Source of the DNA: Osedax frankpressi
Taxonomy: Eukaryota; Annelida; Polychaeta; Sabellida; Siboglinidae
DNA length: 64,000 nt
Reading direction: 5' to 3'
Assembly: GCA_964035775.1 (NCBI GenBank)
Contig: OZ038313.1
Coordinates: 39,056,862 to 39,120,861, forward strand
The notes beneath the pieces were generated by a model. It made no database searches and was not told where the DNA came from. It was given only the letters and a program-made list of their open reading frames with translations. Every line of letters starts with the position of its first letter. Within the stretch, counting starts at the first letter, position 1. Position numbers and translations under genes: made by a program. Shown here in pieces: positions 27,201 to 39,289 of this stretch.

Positions 27201-27512
27201 TACTATTCGATAAGTATAATATTTCTATTATCGTAAATATATGTAAACATATTAAGATGGAACCATGCTGCAAGTTTATTTACTTAGTAAACATATAATT
27301 TCATTACCTGGTGGTTCTTTCATTAGATAGAATGGTCCACGATGTAATACTGAAGGATTTTTACCAAGTGTTATAGTAGTTTTAAGTGTACCCGATGAAT
27401 CTTGTCTCGGATATGCTGGGCTAGATCCATGTGGACTAGATTTTGGAGAGCCTTGTGGACGAATTGTAATGGGGTATTCGGACATCATCTTAAAATTGAT
27501 ATTATTATCCAA
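24267..27512 (-). CDS. MED19: Mediator complex subunit 19
   Basis: Exons in transcript order: 27512-27308, 26645-26483, 26127-26025, 25806-25659, 24442-24267 (TAA). They give about 264 residues (human 244). MED19 is a head-module subunit linking transcription factors to Mediator and RNA polymerase II. Family signatures: QDSSGTLKTTITLGK, GPFYLMKEPP, LTGNVNLMTHYGLEHAYNKF followed by CGKKLREELSAFLP, ENPPVRGKELMPLTGVHLAG followed by FRLHPGPLPERYR, a His-rich stretch, and a Lys/Arg-rich tail (RKRRKREKKKKREKEKEE). The true start may be the second of two ATGs (MMSEYP, 9 codons in), which resembles the fly protein. The last 18 residues (from GLFIFQ) are hydrophobic and untypical, so a further intron after KEKEER with an unseen last exon is possible. 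MED19 is divergent from MON1. Confidence 0.93.
24443..25658 (-). other. MED19 intron 4, AT-rich
   Basis: 1.2 kb of AT-rich intron with a short ATATATATGGCTTATATATGA repeat at 25255-25318. No coding signal seen. Confidence 0.65.
26646..27307 (-). other. MED19 intron 1
   Basis: 660 bp of AT-rich intron. Nothing else seen. Confidence 0.65.
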
Positions 27513-27858
27513 ATACGTAGTTTTTATATATACATTTATACTTATTATGTAACATTAGTTTGAATGGAAATAATCCTAAGTAATAAGAGTAATACTATTA
27601 GTACATATATATTAATCTATGTCTTAAAAAGTTTATAATATTTAGATTAAATGAATAAATAAATAATGAAATATAAATTTTTAAATAATATGATATTCCA
27701 ATAATTGATAAACAAGTACAATAATAATAGAGATATTGTGAATATTTAGATTATGAAATCATAATTTTTGTTTTCAATTATATTAAATGTTGTATTCATA
27801 TGTATAATTTATATCATTAAATTAATGCTTAATTCGTACATCTAAATAGACGAATGCA
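27513..27858. promoter_or_regulatory. Compact bidirectional promoter of MED19 and MON1
   Basis: Only 346 bp separate the divergent start codons. The interval is AT-rich and carries no array, unlike most gaps here. Confidence 0.6.
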
Positions 27859-30800
27859 ATGTCACAACCTAGAAATAATGATACAATTGAAGATAAGAAA
27901 GGAAAAAGTACTGAAATAACAGATCACAAGATAAATAGTAATTCTGCTATTAAAAATAGTAATAAAACATTTGTAGTAAATAACGACCTCGATATCAGTG
28001 CTGGATTAAATAATTGCGTAGGCATAGATCGTATGTTACTATCCAGGATAGCATCAACAGCATCAGCATGTGAATCTCAAGTTTCAGCTGTACCGGTGGT
28101 TTGCGATGTAGAGGGTTCCGATATTCGAGACGTGCGATTTTCTCTGGTGAATCAATCAGATTCCGATAGTTGTTCCGGCGAAGATAAATTAAAAAGCAAT
28201 ATCGACAAGATATTGATTCCACCGGAAGAAGCGACTGAAAGCGTATCACTATCCGATCAAGGAGAGAAAGAGAAATCCGATAACAAAGTAAGTGACAATA
28301 TTACCACCGATATCATCTGTAAGTGACATAATATTACCACCGATATCATTTGTAAGTGACATAATATTACCACCGATATCATTTGTAAGTGACATAATAT
28401 TACCACCGATATCATTTGTAAGTGGCATAATATTACCACCAATATCATTTGTAAGTGACATAATATTACCACCGATATCATCTGTAAGTGACATAATATT
28501 ACCACCGATATCATCTGTAAGTTATTACACATTTGAATGCAAATATATATATAAATATATCAGTATATAAATATCATAATGTAAGTTTATTTGTCTATTT
28601 ATTTGCGTGTTTAAATGGATCAACTTTACAGACTCATTTAAAACAACCAGAAAGTCCAGAAGATGTAGATTTTGTTTTAAGCGATAAGTGGAAAGAAAAA
28701 GAGAAACACGTATTCATATTCAGTCAAGCTGGAAAACCAATTTACTCCAGGTAAATAGGACACACGGGTTCTTGCTTACTAATCTCTCATCAGCCCATTT
28801 CACCCCCATTTCACCCCTGTGCACCTTTCAAAGCTTTATTGTAAAACTGATCTCACTCGCCAGTCTAGTTATATTATCATATATAATGTCTCCCATATAA
28901 TGTTTTTACTATTCACTTTATTATAATTATTTTGAATTTATATAAATGCCGAAAAAGTATTTAACAATTATTTCCATCTCCGAGCGAAATAAATAATGTT
29001 AATCTCATCCTAGACCCCTACAACACCTACTAAATTAAACCTACCCCTCAGATATGGTCAAGAGGATAGACTGGTCATGCTGACCGGTATCATGCAGGCA
29101 TTGTTATCTATCGGGGAGACTCGCAGTGATCGCCTGCATTGCATTAAAGCCGGTGGTCACCAGGTGGTGTTTCTGAGCCGCGGTAATATTTACATCGTAG
29201 CTGCATCTCGGTCAGCTGACTCCGAGGCCCAAACCTACGAACAACTCAAGGTAGGTCTGGAGGTCACTGTACGGCGTGACCTATGTAGTACATGCCAGGC
29301 CTTACCTCACATTCCTCCATATACATGCCCTTATCCTGATGCTCTATCCTGAACTTCAAACTACCTACTGCACCGGGGGGGGTGGGGCTCACTCTCACTC
29401 TCACCCCCACTCTCACTCTCACCCTCACTCTCACCCTCACTCTCACTCCCACTCTCACCCCCACTCTCACCCTCACTCTCACTCTCACCCCCACTCTCAC
29501 CCCTACTCTCACCTCCACTCTCACCCTCACCCTCACCCCCACTCTCACCCTCACCCTCACCCCCACTCACCCTCACCCTCACTCTCACCCTCACCCTCAC
29601 TCTCACCCCCACTCTCACCCTCACCCTCACTCTCACTCTCACTCCCACTCTCACTCTCACCCCCACTCTCACCCCTACTCTCACCCCCACTCTCACCCTC
29701 ACCCCCACTCTCACCCTCACCCTCACCCCCACCCTCACCCCCACCCACCCTCACCCTCACTCTCACCCCCACTCTCACTCTCACCCTCACTCTTACCCTC
29801 ACCCTCACTCTCACCCCCACCCCACCCTCACCCCACCCTCACACTCACTTTCACCCTCACCCTCACCCTCACTCTCACCCTCACTCTTACCCTCACCCTC
29901 ACCCCAACCCCACCCTCACTCTCACCCTCACTCTCACCTCCACTCCCACTCTCACCCTCACTCTCACTTTCACCCTCACTTTCACCCTCACCCTCACCCC
30001 CACTCACCCTCACCCCCACCCTCACTCTCACCCTCACTCTCGCCCTCACTCTCACTCTCACTCCCATTCTCACCCTCACTCTCATCTCCACCCTCACTTT
30101 CACCCTCACTCTCACCCCACTCACTCTCACCCCCACTCTCACTCTCACCCTCACTCTCACCCTCACTCTCACTCCCACTCTCACCCCCACTCTCACCCTC
30201 ACTCTCACCCCCACTCTCACCCCTACTCTCACCTCCACTCTCACCCTCACCCTCACCCCCACTCTCACCCTCACCCTCACCCCCACTCACCCTCACCCTC
30301 ACTCTCACCCTCACTCTCACCCCCACTCTCACCCTCACTCTCACCCTCACTCTCACTCTCACTCCCACTCTCACTCTCACCCCCACTCTCACCCCTACTC
30401 TCACCCCCACTCTCACCCTCACCCTCACCCCCACTCTCACCCTCACCCTCACCCCACCCTCACCCCACCCTCACCCCACCCTCACCCCCACTCACCCTCA
30501 CCCTCACTCTCACCCCCACTCTCACTCTCACCCTCACTCTTACCCTCACCCTCACTCTCACCCCCACCCCACCCTCACCCCACACTCACACTCACTTTCA
30601 CCCTCACCCTCACTCTCACCCTCACTCTTACCCTCACCCTCACCCCAACCCCACCCTCACTCTCACCCTCACTCTCACCTCCACTCCCACTCTCACCCTC
30701 ACTCTCACTTTCACCCTCACTTTCACCCTCACCCTCACCCCCACTCACCCTCACCCCCACCCTCACTCTCACCCTCACTCTCGCCCTCACTCTCACTCTC

Positions 30801-33800
30801 ACTCCCATTCTCACCCTCACTCTCATCTCCACCCTCACTTTCACCTTCACTCTCACCCCACTCACTCTCACCCTCACCATCACCCTCACCCTCACTCTCA
30901 CCCTCACCCTCACTCTCACCCTCACCCTCACTCTCACCCCCACTCTCACCCTCACTCTCACCCCCCTCTCACCCCCAATCTCACCTCCACTCTCACTCTC
31001 ACCCCCACTCTCACTCTCACCCTCACCCTCACCCCAAACCCCACTCTCACCCTCACTCTCACCCCCCTCTCACCCCCAATCTCACCTCCACTCTCACTCT
31101 CACCCCCACTCTCACTCTCACCCCAAACCCCACTCTCACCCTCACCCTCACCCTCACCCTCACCATCACCCTCACCCTCATCCTCACCCTCACCCTCACT
31201 CTCACCCCCACTCTCACTCTCACCCTCACTCTTACCCTCACCCCACCCTCACTCTCACCCTCACTCTCACCCTCACCCCCACTCACCCTCACTCTCACCT
31301 CCACTCTCACCCTCACCCTCACCCTCACCTTCACCTTCACTCTCACCCCCATTCTCACTCTCATTCTCACCCCCACTCACCCCCACTCTCACCCTCACTC
31401 TCACCCCCACTCACCCTCATTCTCACCCCCACTCTCACCCCCACTCTCACCCTCACCCCCACTCTCACTCTCACTCTCACCCCCTCTCGCCCCCACCCTC
31501 ACCCCCATTCTCACTCTCACTCTCACCCCCTCTCACCCCAATCCTCACTCTCACCCTTACCCTCACCCTCACCCCAACCCCACCCTCACTCTCACCCTCA
31601 CTCTCACCCCCACTCTCACCCCCACTCTCACCCTCACCCCCACTCTCACTCTCACCCCCACCCTCACCTCCACTCTCACTCTCACCCTCACCCCCACCCT
31701 CACCCTTACCCTCACCCAAACCCCCACTCTCACCTCCACCCTCACCCTCACCCCCACTCTCACCCTCACTCTCACCCCCACTCTCACCCTCACTCTCACC
31801 TCCACTCTCACTCTCACCCTCACCCCGACTCTCACCCTCACTCTCACCCTTACTCTCACCCCCACCACACTCTCACCCTCACTCTCACCCTCACTCTCAC
31901 CCTCACCCTTACCCTCACCCCCCACCCTCACCCCCCACTCTCACCCCCACTCTCACCCCCACCCCACCCTCACCAGCAAGTGCATGGCCAGCTTCTCTCT
32001 GTCTTGACCAGTTCTCAGTTGGATCGGATGTTCCGTGCTCGCACAAATTACGACTTGAGGATCATGCTGGCAGGAACTGAGAAATTCTTCGACTCACTGC
32101 TCAACACTTTGGACTCCGACGTAGGTCAGTCAAGTTACTGATGTAGGTCAGTCGAGTTTCTGACGTAGGTCAGTCAAGTAACTGACGTAGGTCAGTCGAA
32201 TTAATGACGTAGGTCAGTCAAGTTACCGACGTAGGTCAGTAGAATTACTGACGTAGGTCAGTCTAGTTACTGACGTAGGTCAGTCAAGTTACTGACGTAG
32301 GTTAGTCGAGTTACTGACGTAGGTCAGTCAAGTTACTGACGTAGGTCAGTCAAGTTACCGATGTAGGTCAGTAGAATTACTGACGTAGGTCAGTCTAGTT
32401 ACTGATGTAGGTCAGTCGAGTTACTGACGTAGGTCAGTCAAGTTACCGACGTAGGTCAGTAGAATTACTGACGTAGGTCAGTCTAGTTACTGACGTAGGT
32501 CAGTCTAGTTACTGACGTAGGTCAGTCTAGTTACTGAAGTAGGTCAGTCAAGTTACTGACGTAGGTTAGTCGAGTTACTGACGTAGGTCAGTCAAGTTAC
32601 TGACGTAGGTCAGTCGAGTTACTGATATAGGTCAGTCGAGTTACTGATGTAGGTTAGTCTAGTTACTGACGTAGGTCAGTCGAGTTACTGACGTAGGTCA
32701 GTCAAGTTACTGACGTAGGTCAGTAGAGTTACTGACGTAGGTCAGTCAAGTTACTGACGTAGGTCAGTAGAGTTACTGACGTAGGTCAGTCAAGTTACTG
32801 ACGTAGGTCAGTCAAGTTACTGATGTAGGTCAGTCGAGTTACTGATGTAGGTCAGTCTAGTTACTGACGTAGGTCAGTCGAATTACTGACGTAGGTCAGT
32901 CGAATTACTGGCGTAGGTCAGTAGAGTTACTGACGTAGGTCAGTCTAGTTACTGACGTAGGTCAGTCAAGTTACTGACGTAGGTCTGTAGAATTGCCGAC
33001 GTTGTTTGAAGTATAATCTCATTGAGCTTTACATTGCGTAATTTCTTTTTATAGCAAAAGTGTTTTGTAAACTTATAAGTAGTTCGTCTTCTAACAAATA
33101 TACATAATGACGCACGAGGTGAAGTAATAAGTAATGTAATAAGTGATGTAATAAGTGATGTAATATATTCATAAGATTCTTCGACGTGTTGATCATATTT
33201 TAAATAATATAAAATAAATTAATCGATGCAAAAAAACCAAATCGTTTGGAGTATTCATTGTCTACAACAAATATACATAATAACGCTAAATCTATTATAA
33301 TCTAATAATATAATAGAATGAAATACTCATTACTACTCTAACTCATTACTACTCTAACTCATTACTACTCTAACTACTTCTCATCTATTAAGGATTCCTT
33401 CTGAACTCTGTAAAGAATTTCCCAATGGCATCTTCTACTCGAGACGTGATCACCAATATCATTGCCACCAATGCCAGAATCAAGGTTACTACAATCGCAA
33501 AGTCTATTTCTAGTATATCACTTAATTTATGATGTCACACGACTTGCTAATAAATGTTTCTTAAGAATTGATATTAATGATAATTAGTAATAATTATAAA
33601 ATGAACAAAATCTGCAAATTTAATTTTTATTATTATTAGATTTATTATAATATTTTATAATGTTACGAAAAATAAACCAAATGTCTTGCAGGAAATACAA
33701 TATTAATATTAATTACAATATTAATGTTATTATTATTATCATACATGTTATAAAATTCTATGTTATAATAGAACCATTAGAACTTATCTAAACTATTGCC

Positions 33801-36800
33801 TTTGAATTAATGAAGAAAGTCCAAGAGTGGTATCACAAAACATTTTATAGGAATGTTGAGAAAATTTAATCAATATCAATCATTTCTAAGTGTGTTTATG
33901 AATTACCTCTCAATGGTTTATTTCAGATATATTAAATTGATACAAAACAATTATTATTAGTTTTTGAATTAAAACAAATTAAACATTTAAATTCGATTAA
34001 TAATTAAGCTCCAGAATCTCTACGGTTAATCTAAGAAGATTAATTACAAATATTATATTTTAATAAGAAATAAGTTCAATATACTCCCAAATGTATACAA
34101 TTCAACAGTAAATCAAGGAGGTAGACTAAATAATGTTATATAAGCAATATTTGATAATCAGCAAACAAATTTTATTCCACGATAATTTGCACAGTTTTTT
34201 TATTTGTTAGATAAACAATTTGTTGTCAAGTTATCTCTAACAACGTAACTTCGGCGTGGAAACAACTTGATTTCATTTTCTATTATTAATCATAATTAAT
34301 AAGTATTCATTTTGTTGTACACGCAATTTTTCTATAATAATTATCAGAGAACGATGGATTAGCAAATTATTATTGCGTAACAACTCCTTTAGAAACGCCC
34401 CCGTCCCCGCCAGGATCTAGTTTACGCAATCTATCTGTGCCGGGGTCAACTTGTGTCCAAAGTCTGCATGAAGGAGTACCGCTTGCACCATCGAGATCTC
34501 TCCCTGGTGGTGAACCTCGTCGAGGGATCGGAGTCGTTCAAAAGCTCGGAGACTTGGACCCCGCTCTGTTTGCCCCATTTCGACTCCTCGTTAGTGCGTA
34601 ACTATGGGGTAGGTCCTACCCTCTCCACCCGTTTCTATGACCCCCCCCAATATGTCTGCATCCTTATTTCCCTCTCCCTTGTCATCTCCGCGAAGAAAGA
34701 GGAAACGAATAAGTTTCTCTTAATGATACCTCCTCTACTTAACCTATAAACCATTCTTATAGACTCAATTCCCTATCCCTCCCCTCCCCCTCCCTCTCCC
34801 TCTTCCTCTCCCTGCCCTCCCCCTCCCCCTCACTCTCCCTCTCCCCCTCACCCTTCCTCTCCTATACACCCTCTCCCCCTCCCTCTCCTATACACCCCGT
34901 CCCCCTCCCTCTGCCCCTCCCTCTCCTATACACCCCCTCCCCATCCCCCTACCCTCACTCTCCTATACACCCTATTCCACAGTGGATATCTACATGCTCA
35001 CATTTCATACATGGAGGAGACTTGTGATACTTGCCTTCTTCTTCTCACTGTAAACAGAGATTCATTCTTTGAGTTGTCGAATTGTAAACATTCAATTCAA
35101 CAGGTTCGGATTCTAGAATTTACATTTCATACATAATAAACTTCAAAATATTCTTCTATTACACCTTCCTAAACCTTATTACACCTCCCTAAACCATATT
35201 GCACCTCCTTACACCTCCCTAAACCTCATTACACCTCACTAAACCTCATTACACCTCCTTACACATCCAGAAACCTCATTGCATCTCCTTACACCTCCCT
35301 AAACCTCATTGCACCTCCTTACATATATATCTGATCATAACGAGCATATTACACCCAAACCTTTTTAACTCTATTTAACCCCTTATTATCTCTATTTAAC
35401 CCCTTATTAACTCTATTTAACCCAATATTAACTCTATTTAACCCCTTATTAACTCTATTTAACCCCTTATTAACTCTATTTAACCCTTTAGTAACCCATA
35501 AACCCCTTATTAACCCATAAACCCCACAAATCCTGAACCTCTACCACAGAAACTTCAACAGAACTCTCATTTAGCTGCTATCAGTAAACAAGTCAAAGTC
35601 TCTCCTACAAACCTGTACTGCCCCCTTCCTTCTGACCTCAAGCCGTACTGTAAGCACTTTGTGTACAAGATGTCTGCGCTTGACCAGTATACCCTATCCG
35701 AACCATTGCACCAACACCCCAGATGGTCAGTCACAGTTATTAATAATTATTATTATTCATTTATTAATAATATAAATAATAGGAATATAAATAGTAGAAG
35801 TTAATTAAATTATTAATTAAATTATTAATTATGTTATTAATTATGTTATTAATTATATTATTAATTATGTTATTAATTATGTTATTAATTATATTATTAG
35901 TTATATTATTAATTATATCATTAATTATGTTATTAATTATGTTATTAATTATACTATTAATTAAATTATTTATTATATTATTAATATTTTTACTTTTAAT
36001 ATTTATTATATTATTAATTATATTATTAATTAGGTTATTAATTATATTATTAGTTATATTATTAATTATATCATTAATTATGTTATTAATTATATTATTA
36101 ATTATATTATTAATTCTATCATTAATTGTGTTATTAATTGTGTTATTAATTATGTTATTAATTATGTTATTAAAAATGTTATTAATTATTAATTATATCT
36201 CAACAACGAGTTTATCTGTTTATTGTTTTACAAGAATATAATTTTGTTATAATTTTATTAATCATCAATTTCATTATCATTAATTATGAATTTCAAAATG
36301 ACCACGTATATGAGATCTTTATGATAAATAGCTAAATCCTCAACCCCACTCTACTTAACACCCACAATATCTCAATATAGCCCTAAAACCCATTATAAAA
36401 TATATACTTACTACAACTATATTCCTCATTATAACCCTACCCCCATGTTAACCCCATTAAAGCCCTAATAAACTAGTATTTAAAATTGTAATTTATATAC
36501 AACTAGCTAATATTTCTATACTCACCACTTTACACCTATAACTACCATAACTTACTACCACCTTATCTCTACTCCTACCATCACTTCCCTAACTAACCCC
36601 TGCACCTACCATTACTCCCCTACGAATTTAACCAGACATCCCTACCTTCTATCATAAACTACATTAGTCTACCCATTATGCTGTTACATGCAATATTACC
36701 CCTATCTCTCAATTACACCTATCCCTACAATGTTGGTAGTAAGAAGGGCCTACATCCTACCTCCAATCACCCGCTAAACCGCCTCGTACATAATCCCTAT

Positions 36801-37263
36801 TACGTTGTCTACCCACGCCCTACTTATTACTCACACGAGCCCCATTATCTCTAGGTTTGCTATCTACACGAGGGTTATAGACCTTTTGAAAAACACTGAT
36901 ACCCCCAACACTGACTCAACAAATCAACAATTATTTCGCAGATCGGATTTGGATGTAATTTACACCATTGTTAGTGTTTTAGTGTTTAGAATAAGAGGGC
37001 ATGACATTATTGATTCACCGTTATAGTTAGGTTATTTGAGTTTGGCATAAAGTTGGGGAACATTTTTCTTAGTTCATTAAGTATAGAATTTCGACCAATA
37101 AAAGAAAGTCATATTTACGCAGATTAATCCGACCTACGAACTCTACGTGATATTTGACCCTCTAACCACGAAAATGAAATCTCAAATGCTTATTGCTAAA
37201 CTAATGAAGCACCTGAAGAAATGCGAAGATACAGAATTTACATACACCAGCGCCACCTTTTGA
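27859..37263 (+). CDS. MON1: Vacuolar fusion protein MON1 (complete)
   Basis: Ten phase-matched exons: 27859-28287, 28632-28750, 29052-29250, 31977-32124, 33393-33484, 34414-34589, 34983-35103, 35550-35725, 36855-36969, 37123-37263 (TGA). They give 571 residues. MON1 with CCZ1 is the exchange factor for Rab7 and drives early-to-late endosome conversion. After an acidic, Ser-rich, poorly conserved N terminus (about residues 1-170) the longin-type core matches animal MON1: HVFIFSQAGKPIYSRYGQED, IKAGGHQVVFLSRGNIYIVA, QLLSVLTSSQLDRMF, NYDLRIMLAGTEKFFDSLLN, ESFKSSETWTPLCLPHFDSS, GYLHAHISYMEETCDTCLLL, and ending YTSATF (human PPTF). Exon 9 (36855-36969) is the least conserved and rests on phase plus RSDLDVIYTI. 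The exon 4 donor is GTAG|GTCAGT at 32124; the alternative GAC|GTAGGT would break phase. Confidence 0.96.
28288..28525 (+). repeat. 33-bp repeat carrying a 5' splice site, MON1 intron 1
   Basis: Starting exactly at the exon 1 donor, GTAAGTG recurs at 28288, 28319, 28352, 28385, 28418, 28451 and 28484, and GTAAGT again at 28517. The unit is GTAAGTGACATAATATTACC followed by ACCGATATCATTT. The first unit is 31 bp, the rest 33 bp. Only the first donor keeps the MON1 frame; the others add an in-frame TGA or shift phase. Confidence 0.97.
29385..31972 (+). repeat. 2.6-kb CTCACC / CTCACTCTCACCC array, MON1 intron 3
   Basis: An almost pure C/T tract (with periodic A) of CTCACCCTCAC and CTCACCCCCAC units. 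It runs straight into the acceptor CACCAG of exon 4 (31977). Long internal duplications are visible: the block with CTCCCATTCTCACC at 30061 recurs at about 30802. All long SHPHSHPH, LTLTPTL and RVRVRVGVRV frames in this interval are repeat artefacts. Confidence 0.97.
32118..33000 (+). repeat. 22-bp repeat carrying a 5' splice site, MON1 intron 4
   Basis: About 40 copies of GACGTAGGTCAGTCAAGTTACT. The first copy includes the last seven exonic bases of exon 4 (GACGTAG) and its donor GTCAGT. Variants change CAAG to CGAG/TAG and GAC to GAT. Each junction forms the hairpin ACTGAC-GTAG-GTCAGT. Confidence 0.97.
33120..33380 (+). repeat. Short repeats near MON1 exon 5
   Basis: AATAAGTGATGT is repeated about three times at 33125-33165. 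CTCATTACTACTCTAA is repeated three times at 33327-33376, ending about 17 bp before the acceptor at 33392. Confidence 0.8.
33485..34413 (+). other. MON1 intron 5, AT-rich
   Basis: 930 bp of AT-rich intron without an array or coding signal. Confidence 0.65.
34765..34978 (+). repeat. CCCTCTCCTATACACC array before MON1 exon 7
   Basis: Degenerate CCCTCTCCCTC and CTCCTATACACCCC units form a C/T tract up to the acceptor TTCCACAG (exon starts at 34983). Confidence 0.9.
35160..35525 (+). repeat. Two C/T/A repeats before MON1 exon 8
   Basis: 35160-35325 holds CATTACACCTCCCTAAACCT units. 35360-35525 holds about seven units of TAACTCTATTTAACCCCTTAT. The acceptor CTACCACAG follows at 35549. Confidence 0.9.
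35800..36200 (+). repeat. TTAATTATGTTA array, MON1 intron 8
   Basis: About 33 units of 12 bp (TTAATTATATTA, TTAATTATGTTA) in the MON1 intron between exons 8 and 9. The 136-codon frame of LLIMLLI repeats is an artefact. Confidence 0.93.
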
Positions 37264-39289
37264 GTGAAATGTCTGCAAATGTTATCATGCTATTACCTTT
37301 TAAGGCTTATAAGTAAAGATGTAATATGCTCAGCTGGAAGAAATAATAACTAGTTAAGAATAATTAATTATTATTTTTAAAATATCTTTATCTTATAAAT
37401 TAAAAAAGAAATTGTAAATTGTAAAATTATTTTTCAAGTTTTATTTTATTTTAAATATATTATTTATATCATATATTTAGTTATTTGCATTTACAGTTTT
37501 TGAACTCGGTCTAAATGTAATGTAAACCTAAATACAATTGTATTGTACTTTACTTTTTAGAGCTCTTTGATACATAGGAAATATTGTAATTCATTTTGTA
37601 TTCTGTTTATAATATCAAATTTAATTTATTATCTAGTGGTGATTATGTTATTTTATTTTTATTATCAAAATCGCATTTAATGGATACAGTAATTAGAAAA
37701 AATTATATCATATCCAAATTATTTAAAATGATCATATTTTATCAAAAAGTATTAATATTTATTTAGAAATTGTATTGTGATCATCATTTAAATTCCAAAA
37801 TTAATTATATTTTTTGAATTTGTATTAAATATATACTTATTATTATTTTATAGTTAATATAATATAATTATATTATTTAGTAAACTTATTTTGATGTTAA
37901 TAAATTTATTTATAATATTCACAAACCTATAATTTATATTTTACTTATTTATTTAGCAATTTTAAAACAGCTTTTCAATTTTGTTGAGTTGAAGTAATTG
38001 TTTAGATAAAAATGAGGATGCGATAGTTGATTCGATCTATTAGTCTTAATGAGTGGAAATGGACTAATTTAATGATTTTTGTCTCGATGCATTTGAAAGA
38101 AAGTGTACTGACATATCTGTCCCAAGAACATTTTAAATCTTTAATTTTAGTATTTTATATTTTAGTTGTAGGTGATGTTTCAGATTCCAGTGACAAAATA
38201 TTCTCATTTTCTAAATGTTAATTCAAATGAGTTGGTGAAATATCATTTATACACGCAGAGTACGGGGAAGAAGAAATTTATGCACATATTACATGTATCT
38301 GAATATAATCGGGGTATTTTTTATATTTTAAGATAATTTTGATTAGTTGAAGTTAGTTAGATTATTATACTTATATAGAATATGAGTAGTAGAATCCAGA
38401 TCCTTGATAGCTAATATTTAAAAAATGAAGTGTGGAGAAATAAATATTATTTATAGAAAATAAAAACTACATAATTGTTTTTTAATTAATTATACAATAT
38501 AATATTGAGGTTTATCAAATATGATAACTATTGAGTATTTATTTATAACCCCCATATTTAATAATACAATATATAATAATTAGATGTTATAAGATAATAT
38601 ACAATAGATATTATATTATAAATGAATATATTACATTTAAATTTATTTTAATAGGTATATTATTACAATATTATATTATATAAAATATTTATTTATAATA
38701 GATATGTGAGAATATCTGATATACATATAAATATAATGTAATACCACAAATAAAATAGGTTTAGTTTAAGTGATCTGATTATACACCCACGTAATAACTT
38801 GTAAACAATTTATGCTGACGAATTAACATATAAATTATATTATAAATTTAATATCGATATAATTATAATAAAACAGTTTTATGTTGTTTTAATATGTTAT
38901 AGTTCTTATTTAATTACATCTACTTTGATATATAAAATTATATATAGTGAACTATTATCATATTTCAAATATATATCTTTAATATAATATATAACACATA
39001 TTCATATAATTTCAAGGGCAGAATGGTTAGATAATATCGGTATGTATAATGTACATGGTTTATAGATCTTGGCAAATCTATGATAATATTAGATAATTTG
39101 TAGAGTAATTAATTTGACACCTGCTGACATCATGAACTTTGACATTTTGATTGACATGTGGAATTTATAAATACAAATTTTTATTTCTACAATTTCTAGG
39201 ATTGTACTGTATTATTATTTTACTTGAATACCTATGTACAATGGACTTTATTTTATAATTTAACATAGTAAATCATTATAATTTATATT
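37264..39289. other. MON1 to GRIP intergenic region
   Basis: 2 kb of AT-rich sequence holding the MON1 3' UTR and presumably the GRIP promoter. A small open frame at 38027-38221 has no recognisable product. No array seen. Confidence 0.6.

Noticed and set aside
32121-32126. GAC|GTAGGT as the MON1 exon 4 donor
   Set aside because: It leaves phase 0, while exon 5 (33393) needs phase 1; GTAG|GTCAGT four bases on fits phase and protein (LDSDVGFLLNSV).
29276-32141. Two overlapping + frames of over 900 codons (HSHPHSHP, LTLTPTLT)
   Set aside because: CTCACC repeat in MON1 intron 3; their ends merely enter true MON1 exons.
32118-33000. Possible CRISPR-like array
   Set aside because: Units are contiguous 22-mers with no unique spacers, in a eukaryotic intron.
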